Assembly: GCA_963764805.1 (NCBI GenBank)
Contig: CAVXUB010000001.1
Span: forward strand, 868,001-932,000
DNA length: 64,000 bases
DNA from: CAVXUB01 sp963764805
Lineage (GTDB): Bacteria > Actinomycetota > Acidimicrobiia > Acidimicrobiales > Bog-793
Direction: 5' to 3'
The position numbers and the translations under genes were made by a program. Below, in pieces: positions 26,518-36,872 of this stretch (position 1 is the first letter of the stretch; each line of letters begins with the position of its first letter). The notes under the pieces are model-generated. The model did not search any database. It worked only from the letters and a program-made list of their open reading frames with translations, and had not been told where the DNA came from.

Positions 26518-26802
26518 GCTCTGAATCCTATCCGGCGGTCCGTGCCTCCGACCGCGTGCTCCTTCGGCCTCAATCTCCGCCAGCGATCTTTCTCGATCAC
26601 TCGCACGGCTTCACGTTCTCGTCACCTGCCCCGCCTCCCATCACGACCTGTGCCCCGGCCACCCCACGCCGAGCCCTCACGCTATGCCCACGTCTGCCAA
26701 CTGCACACGCCCGGCATCCAAGGTTCACCGCCCCCGGAACACCCTGACGTGGCCAGACGACTTCGTGCCCGCACCAGGTTGTACGCGCCATCGGCATAGG
26801 GG

Positions 26803-29800
26803 GTGACGGTGGCCGACGGGGCCGCCCGGCGAAGGGACGGCGGCGGCGTGATCTCGATCCGACGAGTGTCACTCGGCGGCGGCTTCCGCTACCTGATGGA
26901 CTCGGTCGCGGCCGGCGACGAGGCGACGCCGCAGCACGAGGGCCTCACCGCCTACTACGCCGCCTCGGGCACCCCACCGGGCCGCTTCCTTGGTGCCGGA
27001 CTCGCCGATCTCGACGGCGGGAACGGCGTCGAGATCGGCACGCAGGTCACCGAGGAACACCTCTATCGGATGCTCGTCGCGCTCGCCGACCCGGCGAGCG
27101 GCGAGCCGCTCGGGTGCGCCCCGAGGATGCCCACGGCGCGCTCCGCGCCCGTCGTCGGCTTCGATTTGACCTTCAGTCCTTGCAAAAGCGTCAGTGTCGC
27201 CTGGGCGCTCGCCGACCCGGCTACGCAGGCGGTCGTCGCGGCGTGCCACGATCGCGCCGTCGAGACGGTGCTCGCCTGGGCCGAGCGCAACGTCTTCCGC
27301 TCGCGGTCGGGCAAGAACGGCGTCGTCGAGGAGGACGTCACCGGCGTGATCGCGACCGCGTTCACGCATTTCGCCAGCAGAGCCGACGACCCGCAATTGC
27401 ACGACCACGTCGTCGTCTGGAACCGCGCCAAGTCCGTCTCGGACGGCAGATGGCGGACCCTCGACAGCCGGGCGCTCTTCAAGGCCGTCACCACCCTCTC
27501 GGAAATGCACCAGGGCGTGCTCGCCGACCTCCTCACCGAGCGCCTCGGCGTCGGTTGGGAGCCGCGCTCGCGCCGTCACTCCGAGCGCCCGCGCTTCGAG
27601 ATCGCCGGCGTCTCTGAGGACCTGATGGCCGAGTTCTCGACGCGATCAGGACAAGTCGCCGAGCACGCAGAGCGCCTCGTCGGCGAGTTCGTGGCGGCGC
27701 GCGGCCGCCAACCGACCGTCGTCGAGCAGGAGCGCCTCCGCCAACGCGCCACGATCGCCACCCGTCCGGCGAAGACCCGTCACAGCCTCGCCGCGCTGAT
27801 CGATCACTGGCGCCAACGCGCCGAGCCGTTCGTTCCGATCGATGAGCAAAGAGAGTGGGGGGAGGGCCTCCTCGGTCGCAGCACGGCCGCGACCTACTGC
27901 GCCGGCGACATCGCCGACGAGCTCATCGCCAAGGCGGCGGACGCGGTGCTGGCCGAGGTGTCCGGCCGGCGTGCCGCCTACGGGCGGATGAACCTCCTCG
28001 CCGAGGCGCATCGCGTCTTGCAGGGCGCCCGCTTCGCCGCGCCGGCGGACCGTTTCGCTGTCGCCGAGGCGGTGACCGATCTCGCAGTGGCGCGCTCGCT
28101 GCGGCTCAGCCCGCCGCCGCTCTGCCACACGCCGGCGGCCTATCTGCGCGCCGACGGGAGCTCGCGACTGTCGCCCGAGCACCACGTCCTCTACACGACC
28201 AATGCGTTGCTCGACGCCGAGGCGCGGCTCTTGGAAGCTGGCAGAGGGGGGGGCGGGCCGGCGGTGCGGCGCGACGTCGTGGCCGCCGTGACGGCCAAGA
28301 AGCTGCCCGGTCGCGAGCATCGCCTCGGCCTCGACCAGGCGTTTGCCGTCGAGCAGGTCGCCACCTCGGGACGGATGCTCGACCTGCTCCTCGGCCCGGC
28401 CGGGAGCGGCAAATCGAGCGCCATGGCGGGGTTGCGCGCCGTGTGGGAGACCGAGCACGGCCCCGGCTCGGTGATCGGCCTCGCCCCCTCCGCGGCGGCC
28501 GCCGAGGTGCTTGCCGGCGAGCTCGGGATCGCGACGGAGAACACCGCCAAGTGGTTGACCGAGCACCGCCGGCTGCCGGCGCTCGAAGCGCGACGCGAGC
28601 ATCTCGCGATCGAACCTCGTCCGCCATCCTCGTCCGTGTTCCCAACACGCGAGCGAGATGCGGGCGCGCCTCGCCGCGCTCGAGGGGGCCATTGCCGCGC
28701 GCCGGCTGCGGCCGGACCAGCTCGTCGTGATCGACGAGGCATCGCTCGCCGGAACGCTCCCACTCGACGAGATCGTCACTGCCGGCGAGGATGCTGGGGC
28801 CAAGGTGCTCCTCGTCGGGGACTGGGCACAGCTCGGTGCCGTCGAAGCCGGCGGCGCGCTTGCGCTCTTGGCCCGCGACCGTGGTGATCGTGTCCCCGAG
28901 CTGTGCGAGGTGCGGCGCTTCACCGCCGAGTGGGAGCGCTCGGCGAGCGTCGAACTCCGCTCCGGAGAGGTGGCGCCGCTCGCCGCCTACGCCGAGCACG
29001 GTCGCATCGAAGGCGGTGCCCGCGAGGAGCTGCTCGACGCCGTCCATGCCGCCTGGCGGGAGGACGTCGCCGCCGGCAAGACGAGCCTGATGCTGGCGGC
29101 CGACGGAGCGACCGTCGCCGAGTTGAACCGCCTGGCGCGCGCCGGGCGGGTCGCGGCTGGCGAGGTCACCGCCTCGGGCTTGGCGCTCTCCGGCGGCGGG
29201 ATCGCCGGCGTCGGCGACGAGATCGTCACGCGGCGCAACGACCGCTTGTTGTCGACCGGTCGCGGCTTCGTCAAGAACGGGGACCGCTTCGTCGTCACCG
29301 CCACCAACGACGACGGCAGCATGGCCGTGCGGCGCAGCTCGGGCGGGCGCGACATCACCCTCCCCACCGCCTACGTCGCCGAGCACGTCGAGCTCGCCTA
29401 CGCGACGACCTGTCACCGCAGCCAAGGCCGCACGACCGACACCGCCCACGTCGCCGTCTCGCCGGCGACGACACGGGACCTGCTCTACGTCGCCGCGACG
29501 CGTGGTCGGGAGTCGAACCGCCTCTACGTCGAGACCGCCTACGACCCCGATCCCGCCACCGGCCACGATGCCCTCACGCCCGAACAGGCCGTGCGCGAGG
29601 TGCTCGCCGGCGTGCTCGCCAACGCCGGCGCCGAGACCTCCGCGCACGAAGCGATGGCGCAGGCACAACACCGATCGGAGGACTTCGCCACCTTGGCGGC
29701 GGAGTACGAGACGCTCGCCCAGGCTGCCACCGCTCCTCGTTACGACGCGATGCTCGAGCAAGCTGGTCTTCGCGCCGAGGAGCTGGAGCTCGTGCGGGTA

Positions 29801-30424
29801 AGCGACGCCTACGGACCGCTCGTCGCCTCGCTCCGTGAGGTCGAGGCGCGCGGCCTCGACCTCCCGCGAGCGCTGGCGCGGCTCGTCGGCGGATCCTTCG
29901 AGGAAGCGAACGACATCGCCGCGGTCCTCCACGGGAGGCTGGAGCGTTGGGCCGAGGGCGCCGTGCCTGGACCGGGTGCGCGGATGAACCTCGTCGCCGG
30001 CCTCTATCCGCGGGCGGTCGGTGTCACTGACCCGGACATGGCGCGAGCGCTGGAGGAGCGGGACGCCGCCATGACCCGTCGAGCGCGCCAGCTCGCCGAG
30101 AAGGCGATCACCCGCGGCGACCCCTGGATCGCACAGCTCGGCGGCCAGCCATTGGACCCACGCAGACGGACCTCGTGGTTGGGGGACGCGGCGACGATCG
30201 CCGCCTATCGGGAGCGGTGGGGCGTTACCGACCGGCAGCGGGCCTTCGGCGAGGATCGTGTAGTGGTCGGTGCCGAGCAGTCCGGACACCGCCGGCGATC
30301 GATCGAGGCCGCTCGCTACGCTCTCGCCACCGCGCTCGACCGGGCACGTGGAACCGGTCCGTCGACGACGGTCGCCCACAGCGAGGTCAGCGTGGAGGTG
30401 GCCCGAGGCGTGGACCTCTGGTAA
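26803..30424 (+). pseudogene. MobF (TrwC/TraI-type) relaxase-helicase, frameshifted
   Basis: The N-terminal relaxase domain carries the metal-binding histidine motif THFASRADDPQLHDHVVV, followed by helicase Walker A LGPAGSGKSSAM near residue 530. The frame is lost between about 28590 and 28655, and translation resumes in the +1 frame with the Walker B region DQLVVIDEASLAGT, later motifs such as YATTCHRSQGRTTDTAHV and LYVAATRGRESN, and a long C-terminal region. The combined length of about 1200 residues is normal for MobF proteins of actinobacteria. Start is GTG 26803 or the in-frame GTG 26848, where homology begins. It would nick oriT and unwind DNA for transfer. One indel inactivates it as written. 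Confidence 0.87.
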
Positions 30425-30801
30425 AGGCTTCCATCCCGTCGGACTAATCGGAATCATCGACCGCGGTCGCCTACCGTTATAGATACCGCCCGAGCAGGGT
30501 CTTCGCGAAGGTTCAAGAAAGTGGGAGCGATCTGACGCCCTCGTGACTCTAGACTCCCGGGAGCGCTACCGATTTTTACTGGAGCGGTGTTTTGGCCGGG
30601 GGGTATGAAACCCTGCACCGGACGACGGACCCGCCCCGGCTCTTGGTTGGACGAGACAACCGAGGTGGCCGGTGTGACATAGCCGAACAACTGGCCGAGA
30701 CCGCCGCGAGAAGAGATGGCTGTCGGACCGCCGTCCCGGCAGGAGCGGGAGCGCCGGTACGATTCGTGACGGGCGAGACGGCCGAGCGCTCACCGGCGGG
30801 C

Positions 30802-30806
30802 GTAGT
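30802..30806 (+). repeat. Target-site duplication, left of IS21
   Basis: GTAGT directly before the left terminus (TGTCGT at 30807) is repeated as GTAGT at 33424-33428 directly after the right terminus. This 5-bp duplication is in the range known for the IS21 family and fixes the element boundaries. Confidence 0.88.
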
Positions 30807-30963
30807 TGTCGTCTGCCAGCCACATGGGACCACCTGACCGCTGATTCTGCCAGCGGCATTGGACCACCGCCGTTGCCAGTCATGGGACCACCCTGAGGGT
30901 CCACCACCGCCGGCCGGACAGAGATTCGGCTGGGCCTCCGAAGCGGTTCGCTGAGGAGGACCC

Positions 30964-32526
30964 GTGGCGTTCAGGGAGGTATCAGTGGTCCAGATCAAAG
31001 AAGCGCTCCGCCGGTGGTTGCTCGGCGAAGGCGAGCGCGCGGATCGCGAGAAGCGTCGGCGTCGACCGCAAGACCGCACGGCGCTACGTCGCCGCCGCGG
31101 TCGCGGCCGGCCTCCAGCGCCACCGCGGCGAGTCCCAGCTCACCGAGGAGCTGATCGGCCAGGTCGTCGAGCGCGTGCGCCCGCACCGCCCCGACGGCCA
31201 CGGGGAGAGCTGGAAGGCGCTGCTCGCCGAGGAGGCGGCGATCAAGGCCTGGGTCGACGACGGCCTCACCGTCGTCAAGATCGGCAACCTGCTCACCCGC
31301 AAGGGCGTCGTCGTCCCCAACGCACGCTCGCACGCTTTGCCAGCGAGCGCTGCGATGCGGGCCGGCGCCACAGCACCGTCCGCGTCGACGACCCGCCGCC
31401 GGGGAGCGAGCTGCAGATGGACTTCGGCCGCCTCGGCCTCGTCGCCGACGGCGAGCGACGCCGGGTCTGCCACGCCCTCATCTTCACCGCCTGCTACAGC
31501 CGTCACCAGTTCGTCTGGCCGACCTTCTCCCAGACGACCGAGGCGGTGATCGAAGGCTGCGAGGCGGCATGGGCCTTCTTCGGCGGGATCTTCCCGATCC
31601 TCATCCCCGACAACATGTCGGCGATCGTCGTCACCGCCGAGGCGACCGCTCCCCGCTTCAACGACGTCTTCTTCGAGTACGCCCAGGCGAGAGGCTTTCT
31701 GATCGACGCCGCTCGCGTCGCCACCCCCACCGACAAGCCCCGCGTCGAGCGCTGCGTGCCCTACGTGCGGCAGAGCTTGTTCGCCGGCGAGACCTTCGCC
31801 GATTTGGCGGACTGCCGCCGGCGGGCCGCTTCGTGGTGCGCAGTGACGGCGGGGATGCGCCTCCACGGCACCACCTGCTGCCGCCCGCTCGAGGTCTTCC
31901 GCGCCGAGGAGCTGCCGCTGCTCCGGCCCGCTCCGGTCCTGCCCTTCGACGTGCCGCGCTGGTCCGAGCCGAAGGTGGCGCGGGACTTCCACGTCGAGGT
32001 GGACCGGGCGCTCTACTCGGTTCCCCATGTCCTTGTCGGCAAGCGTCTGAAGGCGCGACGCGACGCGCAGATCGTGAAGCTCTACTCGCAGGGCGAGCTC
32101 GTCAAGGTCCACCCGCGCCAGGCGCCCGGCAAGCGGATCACCGACCCCGCCGACATGCCGACCGGCAAGGAGATCTACGCCACCCGCGACCTCGACCGGC
32201 TGCGCAGCATGGCCGCCGCCGAGGGCGAGGCGATCGGCACCTATGCCGACGTGCTCCTCTCGGGCCCGCTCCCCTGGACGAGGATGCGCCAGGTCTATCG
32301 GCTCTTCGGCCTCGTCAAGAAATGGGGGGCGGGGCGGGTCGAGCAGGCCTGCCGGCGGGCGCTCGACGCCGAGGCGGTCGACGTCAACCTGATCGGCAGG
32401 ATGCTCGAGCGGGCAAAGGAGGCCGCCGAACGCGACGACGCCCCGGCGCCGCCGGCGGCAGTCGTGCAGGGCCGCTTCGCCCGTGACGCGGCCGAGTTCG
32501 CGACCGGCAAGGAGGCGGGCCGATGA
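30964..32526 (+). pseudogene. istA: IS21 transposase IstA with two compensating frameshifts
   Basis: The catalytic core is readable in the main frame: LQMDFGRLG (first Asp), PILIPDNMSAIVV (second Asp) and PTDKPRVER (Glu). The N-terminal helix-turn-helix (RIARSVGVDRKTARRYVAAAV) and the following SWKALLAEEAAIKAWVDDG are in the +1 frame between about 31035 and 31325, so a continuous frame exists but about 90 residues are nonsense. One G insertion near CGCGCGG and one C loss near AACGCACG would explain it. Probably non-functional as written. Confidence 0.8.
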
Positions 32527-33317
32527 GCGCGCCGGCACCGACGGTCTCGCCCGAGCTGAAGGTGCTGATGCGGCGGCTCAAGCTCGGCCGCCTGCTCGAA
32601 CGGCTCGCCCTCGCCAAGGCGCACGAGCTGATGCACGGCGAGTTCTTGGAGCAGCTGTTCTGCGACGAGGTGCAGCGCCGTGACACCGACTCTGCCGGCG
32701 TGCGCGCCCGCGCCGCCCGGCTCGAACCGCTGATGACCTTGGAGTGCTGGGACGACAGCGCCAAGGTGACCTACGACCGAGCCGTGCTCGAAGAGCTCGT
32801 CTCGATGCGCTTCGTCGAGCAGTGCCGCAACGCGTTCGTCCTCGGACCGGTCGGGGTGGGCAAGACGTTCCTCGCCACGGCCCTCGGCCACATCGCCTGC
32901 CGGCGACGCATCGGCGTCCACTTCGAGCGGGCCGACAAGCTCTTGAAGCGCCTCCGGGCCTCCCGCCTCGACGGGAGCTACGACGCCGAGATGCGCAAGC
33001 TGATCGGTATCGAGCTGCTGATCGTCGACGACTTCGCGCTGCAGCCGCTCGACGCCACCCAGACCGGCGACGTCTACGAGCTCGTCGTCGAGCGCCACCA
33101 CGCCGGCGCCACGGTGCTCACCTCCAACCGCGACCCGAGCGAGTGGCTGGCCGTGATGGCCGACCCGTTGCTCGCCCAGTCCGCCGTCGACCGGCTGAAG
33201 AGCGCCGCCTGGGAGCTCGTCATCGAGGGTGACTCCTACCGCCAGCGCGAGAAGCCGACGATCGGGAGCAGCCCCAGCGAGGCTCCGCCGCGGGGACGGC
33301 GGCGCCGGGTCGCTTGA
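32523..33317 (+). CDS. istB: IS21 helper ATPase IstB
   Basis: A 264-residue DnaC-like AAA+ protein with Walker A LGPVGVGKTFLATALGH, Walker B LLIVDDFALQPL and sensor segment VLTSNRDPSEW. It selects target DNA and activates IstA. ATG at 32523 overlaps the istA stop by ATGA. The frame is intact, unlike that of istA. Confidence 0.93.
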   Translation: MSAPAPTVSPELKVLMRRLKLGRLLERLALAKAHELMHGEFLEQLFCDEVQRRDTDSAGVRARAARLEPLMTLECWDDSAKVTYDRAVLEELVSMRFVEQCRNAFVLGPVGVGKTFLATALGHIACRRRIGVHFERADKLLKRLRASRLDGSYDAEMRKLIGIELLIVDDFALQPLDATQTGDVYELVVERHHAGATVLTSNRDPSEWLAVMADPLLAQSAVDRLKSAAWELVIEGDSYRQREKPTIGSSPSEAPPRGRRRRVA

Positions 33318-33813
33318 CAGGCCGGCAACGCGTCGGGATGATCACGACGGCCGGTGGCTGAGGGACGCGAGGTGGTCCCATGCTTCTGGCAACGGCGTGG
33401 TCCCATGAGGGTGACGAACGACAGTAGTGCCGTATCGCCGGAATGCCCCTACGTGCGACGACGGAACGGGCTGGAGCGGCGGCACTTTAGTCGGCGTGGT
33501 CACCCGACGACTGGAAGCGGGAAGTCGATACGGCGCTCCGGCTTCGGATAAGGGGACGTCAGGACGGATGGGAACCGTGGACGGTGGTGGGCAAGATCGA
33601 CGCCAGCGGTTCGCCGGCTGACGTCGAGATGCCGTGACGGCGGCCCGACGCCCTACCAGAGTCGTCGCACAATCGGCGCGCTGGGACGAGATGGGAACTG
33701 CGGACATTGCCCCTGCCTGGGAGAACCGTTGCCTTCAGGCAAGAGGTCCGGCAGAGGAGGCGCCAGCTCGCGCTCCTGCAAGTTAGAACCGGCCGGTTAG
33801 ATACTTCGACCTG

Positions 33814-33833
33814 AAAAAGCCCGTTTGACGGGC
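33814..33833 (-). terminator. Intrinsic terminator at the end of the ISNCY/IS1182-like element
   Basis: On the minus strand a 6-bp stem GCCCGT/ACGGGC with a 3-base loop (33819-33833) is followed by TTTTT. It lies about 140 bp beyond the transposase stop and within the terminal repeat. Confidence 0.6.
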
Positions 33834-33975
33834 GCCTTGCCTGCCCTCGAGGGTAATCTCCCGCTTCGACCACGCCGGTCCCGTTTGGGAAGGGGTCGCC
33901 CGCCAGTCCTCCGCTATCCGCCCTCGCCACCCTGGGCCAGCCGAAGGCGGAGCGGGCCGAACACGCACGGGAAGT

Positions 33976-35450
33976 TCAGCATCGTCGCCGGTTCGTCGGC
34001 CGCGTCGGTGGCGCGGTCCCCGGCGGTCGGGCAGCTCTCGGTGCCGGCGTGCCCTTCGCCGGGCACTGTTCTTCTGCGAGCGCGGCGATCCTCGTCGAGT
34101 TGTGGGAGAGGATGCTCCAGCCGCACCAGACGGTGGCCCCGGTCGTGCCGTCGAAGAGAGTCCGGTCCATCTCGTAGGAGTGCTTTAGGTGAGAGATGCG
34201 GCCTTCGCACCCGGTCCGCCACTTGACGAGGGTGCGGACGGACGGGAGGACTCGACGGCGCGCCGACGCGCACCGGGGCGGCCCTTACGCAGGATGGCGA
34301 CAGTTCGCACGCCGAGGTCCTCGAGCGCCGCGTCGACTGCCGCCTCGCCGTAGCCACGATCGGCGGTGACCGCGTAGGGGACGCGTCCGAAGCGTCTCCC
34401 GATGCGCCCGATCGCCGGGACGATCAGTCCCGCGTCGGACGGGTTGCCCTGGTGGACCAAGCAGTCCACCACGACCCCGCTTGCGTTGTCGGCGAGCTGC
34501 ACCTTGTAGCCGAACTCGACGGGCCGGCCGAGCCTCCCCTTGGCGATCGGCCTGGCATCAGTGTCGTGCAGCGAGACGACGCGCCGCGAGCCGTCGGGCA
34601 CTTCGCCGGAAAGGCGGGAGCGGGTCTGGGCGACGACCTGCTCGAGGATCCCGCCGGTTCGCTCGAGCTCGGCGAGCAACGCTCGTCCTCGTCCGGTGAG
34701 CGCCGTTCCGGACGCCTCGACCTGCTGGCGCAGCGAGCGGGCGAGCGCCTTTGCCTCACCGATCGTCGCCTCGGCGATGTCGGCCAGCTCACCGGTCACC
34801 GCCAGCACCTCGGAGCGTGCCTCGTCGGAGCGCCGTCTGAGCCACGCACCGATCGAGTGCGCCCGGCGACGCACCGATCGGGTGCGGTCCCGGAAGGTCG
34901 TGCCCGACGAGAAGCCGAGGGCCCGCGGGGAGTGGACCGTGCGGGAGAGCTTGGGCACGCCCTTGGCCAAGAGGCCCGAGTCAGTCGGGTAGGCGACGTT
35001 CGCCTCGACGACGGTCGTGTCGAGGCGCACCTTGTCGAGGCGGATCAGCTTCGCCGCGTCGGCCTTCTCGAGCAGCGCCCCGTTCAGCCCGGCGACGGCC
35101 TGCTCGCCGCAGCGGGTGGTGATCTTCATCAGCGTCGCCGGGTTCGGCACCGCGTCGTAGGGGCCGATGCGACAGAAGCGCCGCCACGAAAGCGAGTCCG
35201 TCACCTCTCCGCACAGCGTCTCGAAGCCGAGCCGGTAGCGGAAACGGAAGTACATCAGCCGCAGGTAAGTCTCGATCGGGATCGACGGCCGGCCTTCGGT
35301 CGGATGGAAGAACGGCACGAACGGCTCGAAGAAGACTGGCTCGTCGAGCAGCCGGTCCGCCGCAGCGAGAACCGGTGGCATGCGGCGGAACTCCTCGGGC
35401 AGCAACGCCTCGAAGAGGCTCGGCTGGGGGTCTACCTTGGTGCGCAGCAC
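33976..35450 (-). pseudogene. ISNCY/IS1182-like DDE transposase, one frameshift
   Basis: The protein begins LRTKVDPQPSLFEALLPEEF, then has FVPFFHPTEGRPSIPIETYLRL and SLSWRRFCRIGPYDAVPNPA, the N-terminal hallmark of this group. The catalytic domain has LDTTVVEANVAYPTDSGL, GYKVQLADNASG and TADRGYGEAAVD. Near 34260 the frame breaks; the true C-terminus (VKWRTGCEGRISHLKHSYEMDRTLFDGTTG) continues in another frame to a stop at 33976. As written the product lacks the final catalytic Glu region. Confidence 0.85.
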
Positions 35451-35593
35451 GATGGCTCCGATCCGTTTGGCGGCGGGGCAGCGAAAGCTGTTGGAGCCAT
35501 TGTGCCCTCATCTCTGCTGGATCGCGAGCAACCCCTCGATGTGGAGAACCAGCTCAGCAGTGCATTTCAAGGGGACTCTTTCAGGGGGAAGTA

Positions 35594-35889
35594 GATAGTG
35601 GCTGCCGCAGTACACGCCCCATCCCATGCCCCAGTCCCGGGTTGGCACAGAGGCTTTCCACTCAACCCACCCGGCAGAATTCGTTGTTGCCGATCCCAGC
35701 GCCTCGAAGATGAGGAAGCCGCCGATCTCTAATGAGCAGCTGGTATGGGCAGGGCCGGCGACAGGGCGTAGCTGCCGGGAGCGTTGGCGGCACGAGTTCG
35801 GGAAACCACGTGCAAGCTGGTCGGGCAGCGTCCGGACAACCGCAACGCGATCCGTTATAGTACCGTGGACTGGCCTGGAAGGAGTGCCC
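35594..35889. other. Promoter-side region of the low-GC cargo operon
   Basis: A 296-bp stretch without a convincing gene. A GTTATAGT tract at about 35852-35860 could be a -10 element for the downstream gene, which starts at 35890. An in-frame extension to 35626 exists but lacks a ribosome-binding site and would place a non-secretory leader before the signal peptide. Confidence 0.35.
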
Positions 35890-36834
35890 ATGATGATCGC
35901 CGGCCGTGCTATTCGGAGGTCGAATCGTGCGCATCTCCGACCAAACCCCGTCAAGACGAGCGGCAGCGGGGGACGGCGAAGTAAGGGTCTCGTCCTCGCG
36001 TGGGCTATGTCACCCCTGGTGATGATCGCCGTCGTCGTGGCGGCGACAACGAACGTCGCGTCAGCTGCATCATGCGGCTTTCATGGCGCTACTCATCACC
36101 AGTACGTTGGCCAGATCTCAAATAAGGTCTGGGAAGGCGTTGACGCCAAGATCATGGATGACGACCAGACGGTTGGCGACAACAACACTGATTCCGCTGA
36201 AGCCTGGATTGGCCCCGCCGACACAAATGTGACGTTCTGCCCCGGTTCGTCCTCCGGCTTTTGCTGGATCCAGGATGGCTACTGGGTTGGCTTAGGAGGC
36301 AATGGCGTACCGAAAACATCGGTCAATGTGTACGGCGAGGACAGCTCCTACTACTCCTATACCTTTGAGTGGTGGTCGACACTGACTCTCGACACGTTCA
36401 ACTACTTTTCAGACTTCAACAGCGGAGTGCTGCAAAACAACGGCGGTCAGGTACAATGGCTCGCCTATTCAACGACGCACAACAACACCGTCACTCTGGT
36501 CCGTAGTGGGTGGTATGAGACCTCCTACGACAATTCAATGCCAGTTCAGGTCAACTCTGAGTCGTACGACGCAAACGGAACCGATGCCTGCCCTAATTGG
36601 CCATCGAACGAGGAGTTTGGTTACACCAGCACCGGAGTTACATTGAGCAGCGCGATAAGTCTGTCGCCGGATGGAAGTTCATGGTCGCCACCGTCCGGTG
36701 GCGAATGGAACACGACGCTCGACGGGGGCGCGCCTACTCCAGACACTACCCACTACTACACCGGACCCGATTATCACTCCGGGAGTGACTATTACGCCTT
36801 CAACATGTTTGGAGACGGGTCATATCATTCGTAA
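35890..36834 (+). CDS. Secreted Tyr/Trp/Asn-rich protein of unknown function
   Basis: A 314-residue protein starting at ATG 35890 behind GGAAGGAG. A basic N-region (about 40 residues) precedes a hydrophobic core (GLVLAWAMSPLVMIAVVVAATT) and a NVASAAS-type signal peptidase site. The mature part is acidic, with four cysteines and many Trp/Tyr/Asn, as in beta-sandwich exoproteins. AWIG, IQDGYWVG and YSYTFEWW are vaguely reminiscent of glutamic peptidases of the eqolisin type, but this is weak. GC content is visibly lower than in neighbouring genes, suggesting foreign origin. It is followed 38 bp later by a membrane-anchored partner; no family is claimed. Confidence 0.65.
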   Translation: MMIAGRAIRRSNRAHLRPNPVKTSGSGGRRSKGLVLAWAMSPLVMIAVVVAATTNVASAASCGFHGATHHQYVGQISNKVWEGVDAKIMDDDQTVGDNNTDSAEAWIGPADTNVTFCPGSSSGFCWIQDGYWVGLGGNGVPKTSVNVYGEDSSYYSYTFEWWSTLTLDTFNYFSDFNSGVLQNNGGQVQWLAYSTTHNNTVTLVRSGWYETSYDNSMPVQVNSESYDANGTDACPNWPSNEEFGYTSTGVTLSSAISLSPDGSSWSPPSGGEWNTTLDGGAPTPDTTHYYTGPDYHSGSDYYAFNMFGDGSYHS

Positions 36835-36872
36835 ACATGAGAGGCTAACAGCGCGGAGAGAGAGTCCCATCG

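Larger units (their letters stand above)
30807..33423 (+). mobile_element. IS21-family insertion sequence, complete ends
   Basis: A 2617-bp element with related termini TGTCGT...CATGGGACCAC in inverted orientation. Subterminal repeats CATGGGACCACC and GCCGTTGCCAG recur at both ends, as expected for multiple IstA-binding sites. It contains istA and istB overlapping by ATGA. A 5-bp target duplication flanks it. istA carries two compensating frameshifts. Confidence 0.9.
30592..33621 (+). pseudogene. Hypothetical ORF split by the IS21 element
   Basis: The two halves are 30592-30806 and 33429-33621. Removing the IS21 element and one copy of its 5-bp target repeat rejoins them in a single frame of about 135 codons ending at 33621; the joint reads ERSPAGVVPYRRNAPT. 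I recognise no domain and the composition is Arg/Gly-rich, so the stretch could instead be a structured RNA or non-coding DNA. The upstream stretch 30425-30591 holds no gene. Confidence 0.4.
33802..35593 (-). mobile_element. ISNCY/IS1182-like insertion sequence
   Basis: Imperfect inverted repeats of about 27 bp bound the element: 33802 onward reads TACTTCGACCTGAAAAAGCC and the reverse complement of the right end (35593 inward) reads TACTTCCCCCTGAAAGAGTC, both continuing to TTGA. The enclosed transposase is on the minus strand. No convincing target duplication was seen. The 33622-33801 stretch to its left holds no gene. Confidence 0.75.

Noticed and set aside
28106..30457. A 783-codon minus-strand frame over the relaxase C-terminal half
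   Set aside because: Antisense shadow of the helicase region; no domain or ribosome-binding site.
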